DNA from: Hirschia litorea | GTDB lineage: Bacteria > Pseudomonadota > Alphaproteobacteria > Caulobacterales > Hyphomonadaceae | Length of the DNA stretch: 64,000 nt | NCBI RefSeq assembly: GCF_042665075.1 | Contig: NZ_JBHTBR010000002.1 | Location: forward strand, 1,439,221 to 1,503,220 | Direction of reading: 5' to 3' | Part shown: one piece after another, positions 26,992-35,113 of the stretch | Position numbering within the stretch: the stretch's first letter is position 1 | How the letters are laid out: each line of letters begins with the position of its first letter | Program-made: the position numbers and the translations under genes | The notes under the pieces: model-generated | Seen by the model: the letters and a program-made list of their open reading frames with translations, nothing else | The model's database searches: none | Told to the model about the DNA's origin: nothing

Positions 26992-27023
26992 AAAACGCAG
27001 CTCCGGGCAAGGAGCTGCGTTTT
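26992..27023. terminator. Bidirectional intrinsic terminator between prs and the M56 gene
   Basis: AAAACGCAGCTCC (26992-27004) and GGAGCTGCGTTTT (27011-27023) form a perfect 13-bp stem around a GGGCAA loop, with A run on one side and T run on the other. It serves the convergent prs and M56 genes. Confidence 0.9.
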
Positions 27024-27077
27024 CTATGACACCTAACTAATTCGGGGGTCTTTTTCCTAGTCAGTTCGGGTCAATCT

Positions 27078-29549
27078 CTATTTACTTAGGGATACCCTAG
27101 CTTCATGCAATTGACTAGCCACCTGTGCGCGAGCCTGCTCCACTGACTTTTTCGCCATCTTCAATCCTTGAAGTTCATACTTGGACCCTGCCCCTTTTTT
27201 TCCTTCTGCAGCATCACACTGCTCATCTAAGGAAATGAGTTCATCATCCAAATCATGTAGCGCTTCTTCTAAAGCTGCCACATGTATTGCAGCGGCGCGG
27301 TGCTGACCTTCCGATGTCCAATCTTGTGCAAACGTATGAGAAGACATTGCCTGAGCTTCGGCAAAGACACGCGCACGCTCACTCGCCTTACGTCCCATCG
27401 CGGCAGCTTGTTTTTCCCAGCCTTCAGCATTGCTAGACCAATTTTTCTCAAACGATTGTGCAATCGCTTCAGCACGTGCTTCTGCTTTGGCTTCGAGCGC
27501 AGCTTCCCACTTTTCGGTGTTAATACCAGCAAGCTCTACTCCATTTTCACTTTCACGTAGAGCTTCTTCGATCTGCATCTCCAGATCATGCTCCAAATGT
27601 TCAAAATCATGGTCGATTGAAATTTCAAAATGATCTGTGATGTGCTCATCCACATCGGCACGCCATTCTTGCCAATCCGCAAGTGATTCAATCTTTTGCC
27701 TATTCACCCATATTCCCAATTTAGATGATGGGATGTCTTGTGTACCCGCCTGCAGCTCAACCTTGTCGCCATTTACTTCTTTATAATTATACCTACGGCG
27801 TTTAGAGCTATCATTATGTTTGCCAACGAGACGCGGAATTAAGTCACCCTTTTGGGGAGCAAATTCCATAAACACAACGCCCCCATCAAGCACTTGAACC
27901 CGTCCATCTTGTAGATATGTAATTCCAGTTACTTTTGGTGGTTGAGGGGCCTTTGGTGGTTCTGGAGCTAATGGTGCTGGTGGCGCAATTGGCGCTATAA
28001 CATCACTCACTTTTTGAGGCTGTTGAATTTGGCTTGGCAATACAACACCAAGTTCGCGTATCTGTCTTGCGCGATCTTCTAATGCGGGGATTAGCGCAAC
28101 ACCAAGCCTTTCTGGATCATACGCTATCTTACGTCCAGACTGCACATAATCAGGCGCAGGACCAAACACCTCCAAGTGCAAATGTGGTCCGGTAGCATTG
28201 CCAGATTCGCCCAGCAAGCCAATGACATCACCTGCTTGGACAGATTGGCCGGCCTCAACCAAAATCTTATCTAATTGGCCAAAACGTCCCATCCATTCAG
28301 GATTGTAATCAACCTGCACGACATTTCCATATCCGTCTTTAAAGCCAGCAAATGTAATCACCCCATTAGCGGGTGCATATATTTTAGTGCCCTTCTTATC
28401 CGCGATATCTATACCAGCGTGATCTTTCACCTCCTTGGAAATCGGATGTTTGCGTTTCCCAAAACCAGATGTGATCCTCGCTTTTTCCGACTTTACAACG
28501 GTCTCTTCAAATTGAGGCAATGGAGAACGCACCTTTTCAGCGCCCGCACCTTGAGCCGCCGCAAGTGGTAGTCCCGCCAACAGAAAAGCTCCAAAAGCTG
28601 CAAGCCCTACAAAGGAAGAACTCCCTTGCGTGTTTGCAACAGCAATTTTAACGCGTTCCGTTAGTTCTTTATCTTTATTAAATGGAAACATTGCTGCTGC
28701 TGGTGCGCGCGTAGGTAACCCTTCCGCAAAACGCGCCGCTGCAACTAATGCTCGCGCATATACTGTAGGAGGTGCTTTGGATACAAGCATAGCCTCATCA
28801 CAAGCGATCTCACGCGCACGGTCCAACTCTGCCCGTACCATCCATGCAAATGGATTGAACCATAAAATATCCGCGACAATACGTTCTGCAGGTCTCCATA
28901 ACGCATCTAAACGACGCACATGCATAAGTTCATGACCGACAACTAAAGCCAATTCCTCAGCGCCAAGTTCGCGCTCTAGTCCGTGCGGAAGATACACGAC
29001 AGGCTTGAACACACCTTGTGTAAAAGGAGAGTAATCCCCCGGCATAAGCTGGAAAGAGGCTTTGCGTGCAAGCCCTAGCCGCGATTGCCAAAACTCAGCA
29101 GCGTTTAAAACCGTATAGCTACGAATAGGTACAGCTTTGGAAGTAATCTGCTTTAACTCACGTGATGCCCACCGCGCTCTAAATGCACGAAACAACCACC
29201 CCAGCACCAAAAATGCTGTTAAAGCCATCATAAAATCAAATTGAAATGGACTGGCCTGCGTTACTGTTTGGGCAATGGGCGTCGTATTCATAGCTGGCAC
29301 TTGATCCAGAACGATAGGTATAGAAGGCGCTTCTCCCTCTCCATAATTCCAGATGGGCGCTATTTTACCAGGCTCAGCAAGCGCGTACACCATTGCAACA
29401 GGAAACGGGGCCAACAACATTCCACCAGCACACCGCCACATCATCTGCCGTGTCCGCCCGGATAAGCCAAGACGCTGCACACCTGCCGCTGCAACTACTA
29501 CAATCCCCCCCCAAACTATTGAGAGTACCAATAGCATTACGAAGTTCAT
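27078..29549 (-). CDS. BlaR1-type M56 metallopeptidase fused to M23 (LytM) domain
   Basis: 823-aa fusion. Three membrane helices (about 1-24, 36-58, 106-125) lead into a cytosolic M56 zinc protease with HELMH at 206-210 and the ERIVADILWFNPF helix after it; a fourth helix follows at 313-333. Next comes a complete M23 peptidoglycan endopeptidase domain (about 355-465) with all metal and catalytic residues (H377, D381, H456, H458 of GPHLHLE), a proline-rich linker (about 515-540), and a long Ala/Glu-rich coiled-coil tail (about 640-823). BlaR1 normally carries a penicillin-binding sensor there. It overlaps blaI by ATGA. It probably senses the cell wall and cleaves BlaI; that is inference. Confidence 0.9.
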   Translation of the reverse strand: MNFVMLLVLSIVWGGIVVVAAAGVQRLGLSGRTRQMMWRCAGGMLLAPFPVAMVYALAEPGKIAPIWNYGEGEAPSIPIVLDQVPAMNTTPIAQTVTQASPFQFDFMMALTAFLVLGWLFRAFRARWASRELKQITSKAVPIRSYTVLNAAEFWQSRLGLARKASFQLMPGDYSPFTQGVFKPVVYLPHGLERELGAEELALVVGHELMHVRRLDALWRPAERIVADILWFNPFAWMVRAELDRAREIACDEAMLVSKAPPTVYARALVAAARFAEGLPTRAPAAAMFPFNKDKELTERVKIAVANTQGSSSFVGLAAFGAFLLAGLPLAAAQGAGAEKVRSPLPQFEETVVKSEKARITSGFGKRKHPISKEVKDHAGIDIADKKGTKIYAPANGVITFAGFKDGYGNVVQVDYNPEWMGRFGQLDKILVEAGQSVQAGDVIGLLGESGNATGPHLHLEVFGPAPDYVQSGRKIAYDPERLGVALIPALEDRARQIRELGVVLPSQIQQPQKVSDVIAPIAPPAPLAPEPPKAPQPPKVTGITYLQDGRVQVLDGGVVFMEFAPQKGDLIPRLVGKHNDSSKRRRYNYKEVNGDKVELQAGTQDIPSSKLGIWVNRQKIESLADWQEWRADVDEHITDHFEISIDHDFEHLEHDLEMQIEEALRESENGVELAGINTEKWEAALEAKAEARAEAIAQSFEKNWSSNAEGWEKQAAAMGRKASERARVFAEAQAMSSHTFAQDWTSEGQHRAAAIHVAALEEALHDLDDELISLDEQCDAAEGKKGAGSKYELQGLKMAKKSVEQARAQVASQLHEARVSLSK

Positions 29550-29941
29550 GATTTTTCTCCCCGCTCAGATTGTGTGTTCTCTGATGCATTTATCAAACCA
29601 TCCAATTCATCCAGTTCATCACTGGACAAATGCGGGCTTTTTGCAAACATCGACACAGGCAAATCGCCTTCAATATCCATAACTTTTCGTGTCAGGTCTT
29701 TCACAAGGCTGCTAAACACTTCCACTTTGGATATTGCAGCATCAAAAACTGTAATCCCATGCACATCGCGCCGCGTGAGCCATGATTTGTCAGTCATTCG
29801 ATTAATAACTGTCCGCGTTGTGGAGTAACTCCATCCCGTCTCACCTGTAACGCTATCGTGTACTTCGCGCGCACTTTGCTCACCAACTGTCCAAAAACGT
29901 TTAAGGACGGTAAGTTCAGATTTATTTGGTTGCTGGCTCAT
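29546..29941 (-). CDS. blaI: BlaI/MecI/CopY family transcriptional repressor
   Basis: 131-aa winged-helix repressor. Its N-terminal helix-turn-helix (about 8-75, with LTVLKRFWTVGEQSAREV and WSYSTTRTVINRM) is typical of the family; the C-terminal helices give the dimer and hold the cleavage region in BlaI/MecI. It is the first gene of an operon with the M56/M23 protein (4-base ATGA overlap). A TACA-N2-TGTA operator lies 52 bases upstream, so self-repression relieved by proteolysis by its partner is the likely control. No beta-lactamase gene is next to it. Confidence 0.9.
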   Translation of the reverse strand: MSQQPNKSELTVLKRFWTVGEQSAREVHDSVTGETGWSYSTTRTVINRMTDKSWLTRRDVHGITVFDAAISKVEVFSSLVKDLTRKVMDIEGDLPVSMFAKSPHLSSDELDELDGLINASENTQSERGEKS

Positions 29942-29980
29942 GGATGTATTGCTCTACCTTAACAGATTAGAATTATCCCC

Positions 29981-30018
29981 GTTACATATACACTACATAT
30001 GTAACACACCCTTGTCAA
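29981..30018 (-). promoter_or_regulatory. blaI promoter with BlaI-type operator
   Basis: On the minus strand a perfect -35 TTGACA (30018-30013) is followed after 17 bases by TAGTGT (29995-29990) as a possible -10. The palindrome TACATATGTA (29994-30003), the TACA-N2-TGTA core used by BlaI, MecI and CopY repressors, lies across the spacer and -10. It is part of a longer inverted repeat GTTACATAT (29981-29989) / ATATGTAAC (29997-30005), offering a second half-site. Confidence 0.75.
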
Positions 30019-30204
30019 AGGTAATTCTTCTTGAAATTACCCGTACAAAATTGGAAATCCTACTCATGGGGTGATTGTCTGTTGCATTTCTCAATCCATC
30101 CCCCTATAAGCCCCTCTTCAACTCCAAGGGTGACACACCCTGTTATGTTTGGGGGTTGTGCAGCATGGTGTTGCATGGACCTCAGAACGGAAGGATAAAA
30201 AAAT

Positions 30205-30840
30205 ATGGCTTCTTCAATTACATTGAAAGTCGAGCTACGCGAACGCACTGGTAAAGGTGGCGCACGTGAAGCACGTCGCAACGACCAAGTACCTGCAGTT
30301 CTATACGGTGGATCAGAAGCACCTGTTGCAATCAACCTTGACCGTATCGAAATTCTTAAAGCTTTGAACTCCGGTAAGTTCCTTTCTAACCTTGTCGTCA
30401 TCGACTTCAAAGGCAAGAAGCAATTCGTAATTCCACAAGACGTTCAATTCCACCCTGTATCTGAGATCGCTTTGCACGTTGACCTATACCGCGTGAAAGA
30501 AAACCAGCTTGTTAAAGTTGAAGTTCCAGTACACTTCACAGGTGATGACGTTGCACCTGGTATCAAACGTGGTGGTTCATTGAACATTGTTCGTCACGAA
30601 GTTGAACTTGAAGTTCCAGCCGGAAGCATTCCTGAATTCTTGACTGCTGATGTGTCTGAACTTGATATTGGTGACAACATCAAAATCTCTCAAATCGAAG
30701 TTCCAGAGAACGCAACACCAACAATTACTGACCGTGACTTCACAATCGCGACAATCGTTGGTCGTACTGCTTCCGCTAAAGCAGATGATGCTGAGGATGA
30801 CGAAGCAGAAGCTGAAGATGGTGACGAGGCAGAAGCATAA
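30205..30840 (+). CDS. rplY: 50S ribosomal protein L25/general stress protein Ctc
   Basis: 211-aa protein with the 5S rRNA-binding L25 domain (about 4-95, RERTGKGGAREARR and PAVLYGG) and the C-terminal TL5/Ctc domain (about 100-185), then an acidic tail of about 25 residues rich in Asp, Glu and Ala. This is the long CTC form common in alphaproteobacteria. A strong ribosome site GGAAGGA precedes the ATG. Its terminator lies at 30871-30905. Confidence 0.95.
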   Translation: MASSITLKVELRERTGKGGAREARRNDQVPAVLYGGSEAPVAINLDRIEILKALNSGKFLSNLVVIDFKGKKQFVIPQDVQFHPVSEIALHVDLYRVKENQLVKVEVPVHFTGDDVAPGIKRGGSLNIVRHEVELEVPAGSIPEFLTADVSELDIGDNIKISQIEVPENATPTITDRDFTIATIVGRTASAKADDAEDDEAEAEDGDEAEA

Positions 30841-30870
30841 TTGCTCGCTTCAACCTTTTAAATTAAGAAC

Positions 30871-30905
30871 AGACGGCGTTGAAGAAATTCAGCGCCGTCT
30901 TTCTA
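30871..30905 (+). terminator. Intrinsic terminator of rplY
   Basis: AGACGGCG (30871-30878) pairs with CGCCGTCT (30893-30900), with further TGAA/TTCA pairing inside, and is followed by TTCTATTT. It lies 24 bases upstream of pth; read-through is likely enough that rplY and pth may still be partly cotranscribed. Confidence 0.75.
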
Positions 30906-30928
30906 TTTACCCAGAAGGATATTGGTAG

Positions 30929-31630
30929 ATGTCCGGTTTGCTTTCCAAGCTTCGCACGCTATTACCTTTTGCCAGTGAAAATACTCAAAATGTGGAGCCC
31001 GTCATGTTGCTACTCGTCGGCCTTGGAAATCCGGGGGATCAATATAAAGGCAATCGCCACAATATCGGCTTCATGGCTATTGATACCATCGCCGATATGC
31101 ATAATTTCGGCCCGTGGAAAAGCAAATTCCAAGGTAAAATATCCGAAGGTTTCCTTACTGACGCAAATGGCAAGCGCGTAAAAACTCTCCTTCTCAAACC
31201 GACAACTTTTTATAATGATAGTGGTCGATCTGTCGGAGAAGCTATGAACTTTTTTAAGATCGCACCTGAAAATGTCATGGTTTTCCATGATGAAATTGAC
31301 CTCGCTCCTGGCCGTGTGCGCGTTAAAATTGGCGGCGGTCATTCTGGCAATAATGGTATGCGTTCCATCATGGCCCAAGCAAGTAAAGATGTACGCCGCA
31401 CGCGCCTTGGTGTTGGCCACCCCGGTGATAAATCCCACGTCCAAGGTCATGTCCTTTCAGACTTTGCCAAATCAGAAGCTAAATGGCTTGAAGATATGCT
31501 AGATGCTTGCGCACGCTCAATTCACTTCCTCGCTGCCAATGATGATGAACGCTTTCAAGCTGAAGTTATGCGGCTTGCACCTGCACCAAAAGAAGATATG
31601 TCTCGCCGAATGAATAGAGGCGAGGCCTAA
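30929..31630 (+). CDS. pth: Peptidyl-tRNA hydrolase
   Basis: 233-aa enzyme that recycles peptidyl-tRNA by ester cleavage. The LLVGLGNPG start of the domain, catalytic histidine H44 in RHNIGF, the FHDEIDL segment and GGGHSGNNG are all present. The ORF has a 25-residue leader before the usual MLLLVGLGNPG, whose ATG is at 31004; the upstream ATG at 30929 has an AGAAGGA ribosome site and is kept, but the shorter start is possible. Order rplY-pth-ychF is conserved in many bacteria. Confidence 0.95.
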   Translation: MSGLLSKLRTLLPFASENTQNVEPVMLLLVGLGNPGDQYKGNRHNIGFMAIDTIADMHNFGPWKSKFQGKISEGFLTDANGKRVKTLLLKPTTFYNDSGRSVGEAMNFFKIAPENVMVFHDEIDLAPGRVRVKIGGGHSGNNGMRSIMAQASKDVRRTRLGVGHPGDKSHVQGHVLSDFAKSEAKWLEDMLDACARSIHFLAANDDERFQAEVMRLAPAPKEDMSRRMNRGEA

Positions 31631-31785
31631 TTCAGCCTTGATTGAGGCAAAGCATCGCCTCAACACATATAATGCATTGCCTTGAAGCCAAAATACGGCT
31701 TTATCCCAAGGCAAATATTTATCAGCCTGCATTCCTTCTTTGAATGGAAAACACTCAGGCCAAACAAACTTCGGAGCCAACCTTT

Positions 31786-32889
31786 ATGGGTTTTAAATGC
31801 GGTATCGTCGGCCTTCCCAACGTAGGTAAGTCCACACTCTTCAACGCCCTGACACGTACAGCAGATGCTCAGGCAGCAAACTACCCTTTCTGTACGATTG
31901 ACCCCAATGAAGGCGAAGTCGCAGTTCCGGAAAAACGCCTCCGCGCCCTTGCTGATATTGCTGGCTCCAAAGAAGTCATTCCGGCACGCATGAATTTTGT
32001 TGATATTGCCGGTCTCGTTAAAGGCGCAAGCAAAGGAGAAGGATTGGGCAACCAATTCCTCGCTAACATCCGCGAAACAGATGCTATTGCCTATGTGCTT
32101 CGCTGTTTTGAAGATGACGATATCACACACGTGGAAGGCAAAATCGACCCGATGTCTGACTATGAAGTCGTCGAGACAGAGTTGATGATTGCCGACATGG
32201 AAAGCCTTGAAAAGCGTAAACCCGCTTTGGAGAAAAAGGCACGCGGAAATGATAAGGATGCAAAGCTTGCACTTGAACTTATCACACTCGCAATGGAACA
32301 ACTTGAATCTGGAAAACCTGCTCGCGCAGCCACGATTCCCGATGATGCTGACACACGCAAAGCTTGGCGTATGCTTCAACTCCTCACATCCAAACCAGTG
32401 TTTTATATTGCAAACGTGGATGAAGACAGCGCCGCAACTGGAAATGACTTCTCTGCGAAAGTATTTGCGCACGCAGAAAAAGAAGGCGCACAAGCCGTCG
32501 CCATCTCGGCTAAAATAGAAAGTGAAATCGCGGTTCTTGATGATGATGAGGCAGCCGAATTTCTTGAAACGCTCGGCCTTGAAGAACCTGGCCTGAACCG
32601 CGTAATTCAAGCCGGTTACCGCCTGCTAAACTTGCAAACATATTTCACTTGTGGCCCTAAAGAAACGCGCGCTTGGACAATTCCTGAAGGTTGTACAGCT
32701 CCAAAAGCTGCGGGTGTCATTCACGGCGATTTCGAGCGCGGGTTTATTCGTGCAGAAACAATCGCCTATGAAGATTACATCAAATATAATGGCGAGTCTG
32801 GCGCTAAAGAAGCTGGAAAAGTACGTCAAGAAGGTAAGGAATACATCGTAAAAGACGGTGATGTTCTTCTTTTCAAATTCAACGTGTAA
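31786..32889 (+). CDS. ychF: Redox-regulated ATPase YchF
   Basis: 367 aa from the ATG at 31786, chosen because GGAG lies upstream and MGFKCGIVGLPNVGKST is the standard start of the family; the frame is open 14 codons more. Obg-type P-loop GLPNVGKS, the DIAGLVKGASKGEGLGN switch, a helical insertion and a C-terminal TGS domain are all seen. YchF prefers ATP over GTP, binds ribosomes and represses oxidative-stress responses in E. coli. It follows pth as in many bacteria. Confidence 0.96.
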   Translation: MGFKCGIVGLPNVGKSTLFNALTRTADAQAANYPFCTIDPNEGEVAVPEKRLRALADIAGSKEVIPARMNFVDIAGLVKGASKGEGLGNQFLANIRETDAIAYVLRCFEDDDITHVEGKIDPMSDYEVVETELMIADMESLEKRKPALEKKARGNDKDAKLALELITLAMEQLESGKPARAATIPDDADTRKAWRMLQLLTSKPVFYIANVDEDSAATGNDFSAKVFAHAEKEGAQAVAISAKIESEIAVLDDDEAAEFLETLGLEEPGLNRVIQAGYRLLNLQTYFTCGPKETRAWTIPEGCTAPKAAGVIHGDFERGFIRAETIAYEDYIKYNGESGAKEAGKVRQEGKEYIVKDGDVLLFKFNV

Positions 32890-32912
32890 TTCTTAAATTC
32901 AGTGTGCTGGCG

Positions 32913-33863
32913 TTATACAAATGCGCCCGCACGCTGAAATACTTCGCCACCAGTGCCAATCTTAAAACGCGCTATTCCTGCGCCTGATTGCGTGTTTACA
33001 CCGCCTAGGTCAAATTTCTTAAAACCCCGCGCTTTCAAGTCCAAGCACGCATTCCACAAACATAAATTATGAGCACCCAGCTTACGTCCTTCTTCGGACG
33101 CCCAGCCAATGTGATATGTCGCCATTGTCCCATGCTCTAGCACCAGCATAGCCCCGGCGCATTCCTTCCCCAAATCCGCGCGATAAATGGAGACACCACC
33201 ATTCTTAGAGCCATTCTCTGCATTTGATTTAAAGGTCTGCCAATCAAGCGTCATTTCAGCTGGAAGAGCGCGATATCCACGCCTTTCGCGTTGAATATCT
33301 TCAATATCCAATAGCCATCGGTATTGGGAAGGTTTTGTGCCGCCAATGGTAAATTTCAAATCGGACTTTTCAGCTGCTTTCAACCGATTACGCCATTTCT
33401 GGTCCATCGCTGCGCGCAACACATCTACATCTTGCTCAAGATTTATTCGTACAGTGGCTTCGCCCGTCATCACCCTTTTAACACCCGAAACACGTGCGAC
33501 ATCATCGCGTGCTTCATCGGGTGTAAATACAACCAATTTGGGCCATTTTACAGGAACAGCATTGCCTAACGCTCGATATATAAATCGCTTATCATCAGCG
33601 GTCAGACGCTCTAACCAAATGGGTCCATGCGTACACAACCCAAAATTCCCCACCATAGCAAATGGTTTCGAGGTGATCTGAGCCAGCGCGATCAAATTAT
33701 TGCCAGAGTCAGAAACACTTGCGCGCCAAACTTTAGCACCATGTTTTTCAAGCACTTTTCCATAAGCCCAATCCTGCTGATAGCTCGCACAAGCATCAGC
33801 ATGGGCCTTATCCCACTCATTTCGATTAATTTGGTTCCAACGAACCTGTAGGACTTCACTCAT
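32913..33863 (-). CDS. FemAB-like / GNAT-fold acyltransferase
   Basis: 316-aa protein built of two GNAT-like halves, with signatures of the FemA/FemB and BioF2-like group: SYQQDWAYGKVLE near residue 28, RNRLKAAEKSDL in the middle and GAHNLCLWNACLDLKARGFKKFDLGGVN near the end. FemAB proteins transfer amino acids from aminoacyl-tRNA to peptidoglycan precursors; Gram-negative relatives have mostly unknown substrates. It is single, facing ychF, with no peptidoglycan gene beside it. Confidence 0.82.
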   Translation of the reverse strand: MSEVLQVRWNQINRNEWDKAHADACASYQQDWAYGKVLEKHGAKVWRASVSDSGNNLIALAQITSKPFAMVGNFGLCTHGPIWLERLTADDKRFIYRALGNAVPVKWPKLVVFTPDEARDDVARVSGVKRVMTGEATVRINLEQDVDVLRAAMDQKWRNRLKAAEKSDLKFTIGGTKPSQYRWLLDIEDIQRERRGYRALPAEMTLDWQTFKSNAENGSKNGGVSIYRADLGKECAGAMLVLEHGTMATYHIGWASEEGRKLGAHNLCLWNACLDLKARGFKKFDLGGVNTQSGAGIARFKIGTGGEVFQRAGAFV

Positions 33864-33942
33864 GAAACAAAAAATTAGTCTTTAGGGTTAACGATGCGGA
33901 GACATACACTCCGCTGTTCTGACTTGAAAGGCAATAATACAT

Positions 33943-34128
33943 ATGGCCCGCAGGAAAGTTAAAACTATTTCAGGCTACACCCTCAAAGAGCCTCACATAA
34001 CGCCAATGGCAATCTGGCTTTTATTTGTTTGGGTAGGCGTACCAATTCTTATAATCGGCGGCGCATTAGATTTGCTGTTGCAATTGACGACAGGTATTTG
34101 CTCGGGCCTATGGTGTTTCGCAAACTAA
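33943..34128 (+). CDS. Small membrane protein
   Basis: 61-aa protein with a basic N-terminus, one long hydrophobic stretch (about 22-50, MAIWLLFVWVGVPILIIGGALDLLLQL) and two cysteines near the C-terminus. The ATG at 33943 has AAAGG upstream. The stop overlaps the stop of the convergent nitrilase gene in the sequence CTAA. No known family. I call it real on the ribosome site, a promoter-sized gap after the divergent gene and its clear membrane design. Confidence 0.6.
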   Translation: MARRKVKTISGYTLKEPHITPMAIWLLFVWVGVPILIIGGALDLLLQLTTGICSGLWCFAN

Positions 34129-34973
34129 TCCGCACGTATAGAACGCACTGAAAACGTACGTTCATTTTGAAGAGATGGGATACGTGCCCTAGCCCGCTTT
34201 ACATCTTCCATGTCCAATTTGGCCGTAATCACGCAGGGGTCCAACTCCGCTTCAGCTATGACCTCTCCCCAAGGCGACACAATAAGCGAGTGCCCGAATG
34301 TTTCACGTCCATCTGAGTGCAAACCACCTTGCGCAGCCGCCATCACGAAAGCGCCATTCTCTATTGCTCGAGCGCGTATCAAAGCATGCCAGTGGGCCTC
34401 ACCAGTTACCTTTGTAAACGCGGCGGGTATCGTAATCAGATTAGCACCAGCTTGCGCCAATTGGCGATATAAATAGGGAAATCGCAAATCATAACAAATG
34501 CTCATTCCCAACTTAGCAAATGGCGTTTCTACGAGCACACTTTGCTGACCGGCTTCATAGGCACGCGACTCTTTATAAGATTGCCCATCCCCCACCTCCA
34601 CATCAAACATGTGTATCTTGTCATAGTGGGCCACGATCTGACCGTTAGGGTTTATTAAAAAGGAGCGATTGGAATATTTAGCGTCTGCTTCCGTTTTATC
34701 ATCCAGCACAGCAAGTGAGCCGATCTGCAGCCACACCCCCAACTCTCCAGCTAAGCAGGACAGCGCCGCGAGGCAAGCATCCGCGCTCTGGCGCACAACC
34801 TTGCCAACAGCACCCCCACGCCGGATATCCAGAAAACCCGTATTTTCCGGTGTTAGGATAAACTCCGCCCCCATACTAGCGGCTTCACGAATAAGCTCAC
34901 TTACAATTTGAATATTGTCAGCGACATTCTCGCTAGACCGCAACTGAATGCATGCACAGTGAATGATCGTCAT
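34125..34973 (-). CDS. Carbon-nitrogen hydrolase (Nit family)
   Basis: 282-aa member of the nitrilase superfamily. The catalytic triad is intact: E43 (TPENTG), K119 (YDKIHMFD) and C160 (SICYDLRFP). These motifs fit the Nit1/Nit2 branch, which hydrolyses deaminated glutathione or omega-amides such as 2-oxoglutaramate in the cytoplasm. It has no operon partner and overlaps the small membrane gene by its stop codon. Confidence 0.92.
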   Translation of the reverse strand: MTIIHCACIQLRSSENVADNIQIVSELIREAASMGAEFILTPENTGFLDIRRGGAVGKVVRQSADACLAALSCLAGELGVWLQIGSLAVLDDKTEADAKYSNRSFLINPNGQIVAHYDKIHMFDVEVGDGQSYKESRAYEAGQQSVLVETPFAKLGMSICYDLRFPYLYRQLAQAGANLITIPAAFTKVTGEAHWHALIRARAIENGAFVMAAAQGGLHSDGRETFGHSLIVSPWGEVIAEAELDPCVITAKLDMEDVKRARARIPSLQNERTFSVRSIRAD

Positions 34974-35113
34974 AACTGACAGTTATTTCCTGTATTTATG
35001 AGCTATTGTTAGGGTTGAACACTTGCCTTTAGGTGAGCATCTGTCAATTGTGACCGCGCCGCATTCCACGTCTCAACTGGAATTTCTATCAATCTTCAAT
35101 TGGATGATGTTTC

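Noticed and set aside
31660..32610. 316-codon frame antisense to ychF
   Set aside because: Shadow of a strongly conserved gene; Cys/Phe-rich composition without any domain is typical of an antisense frame.
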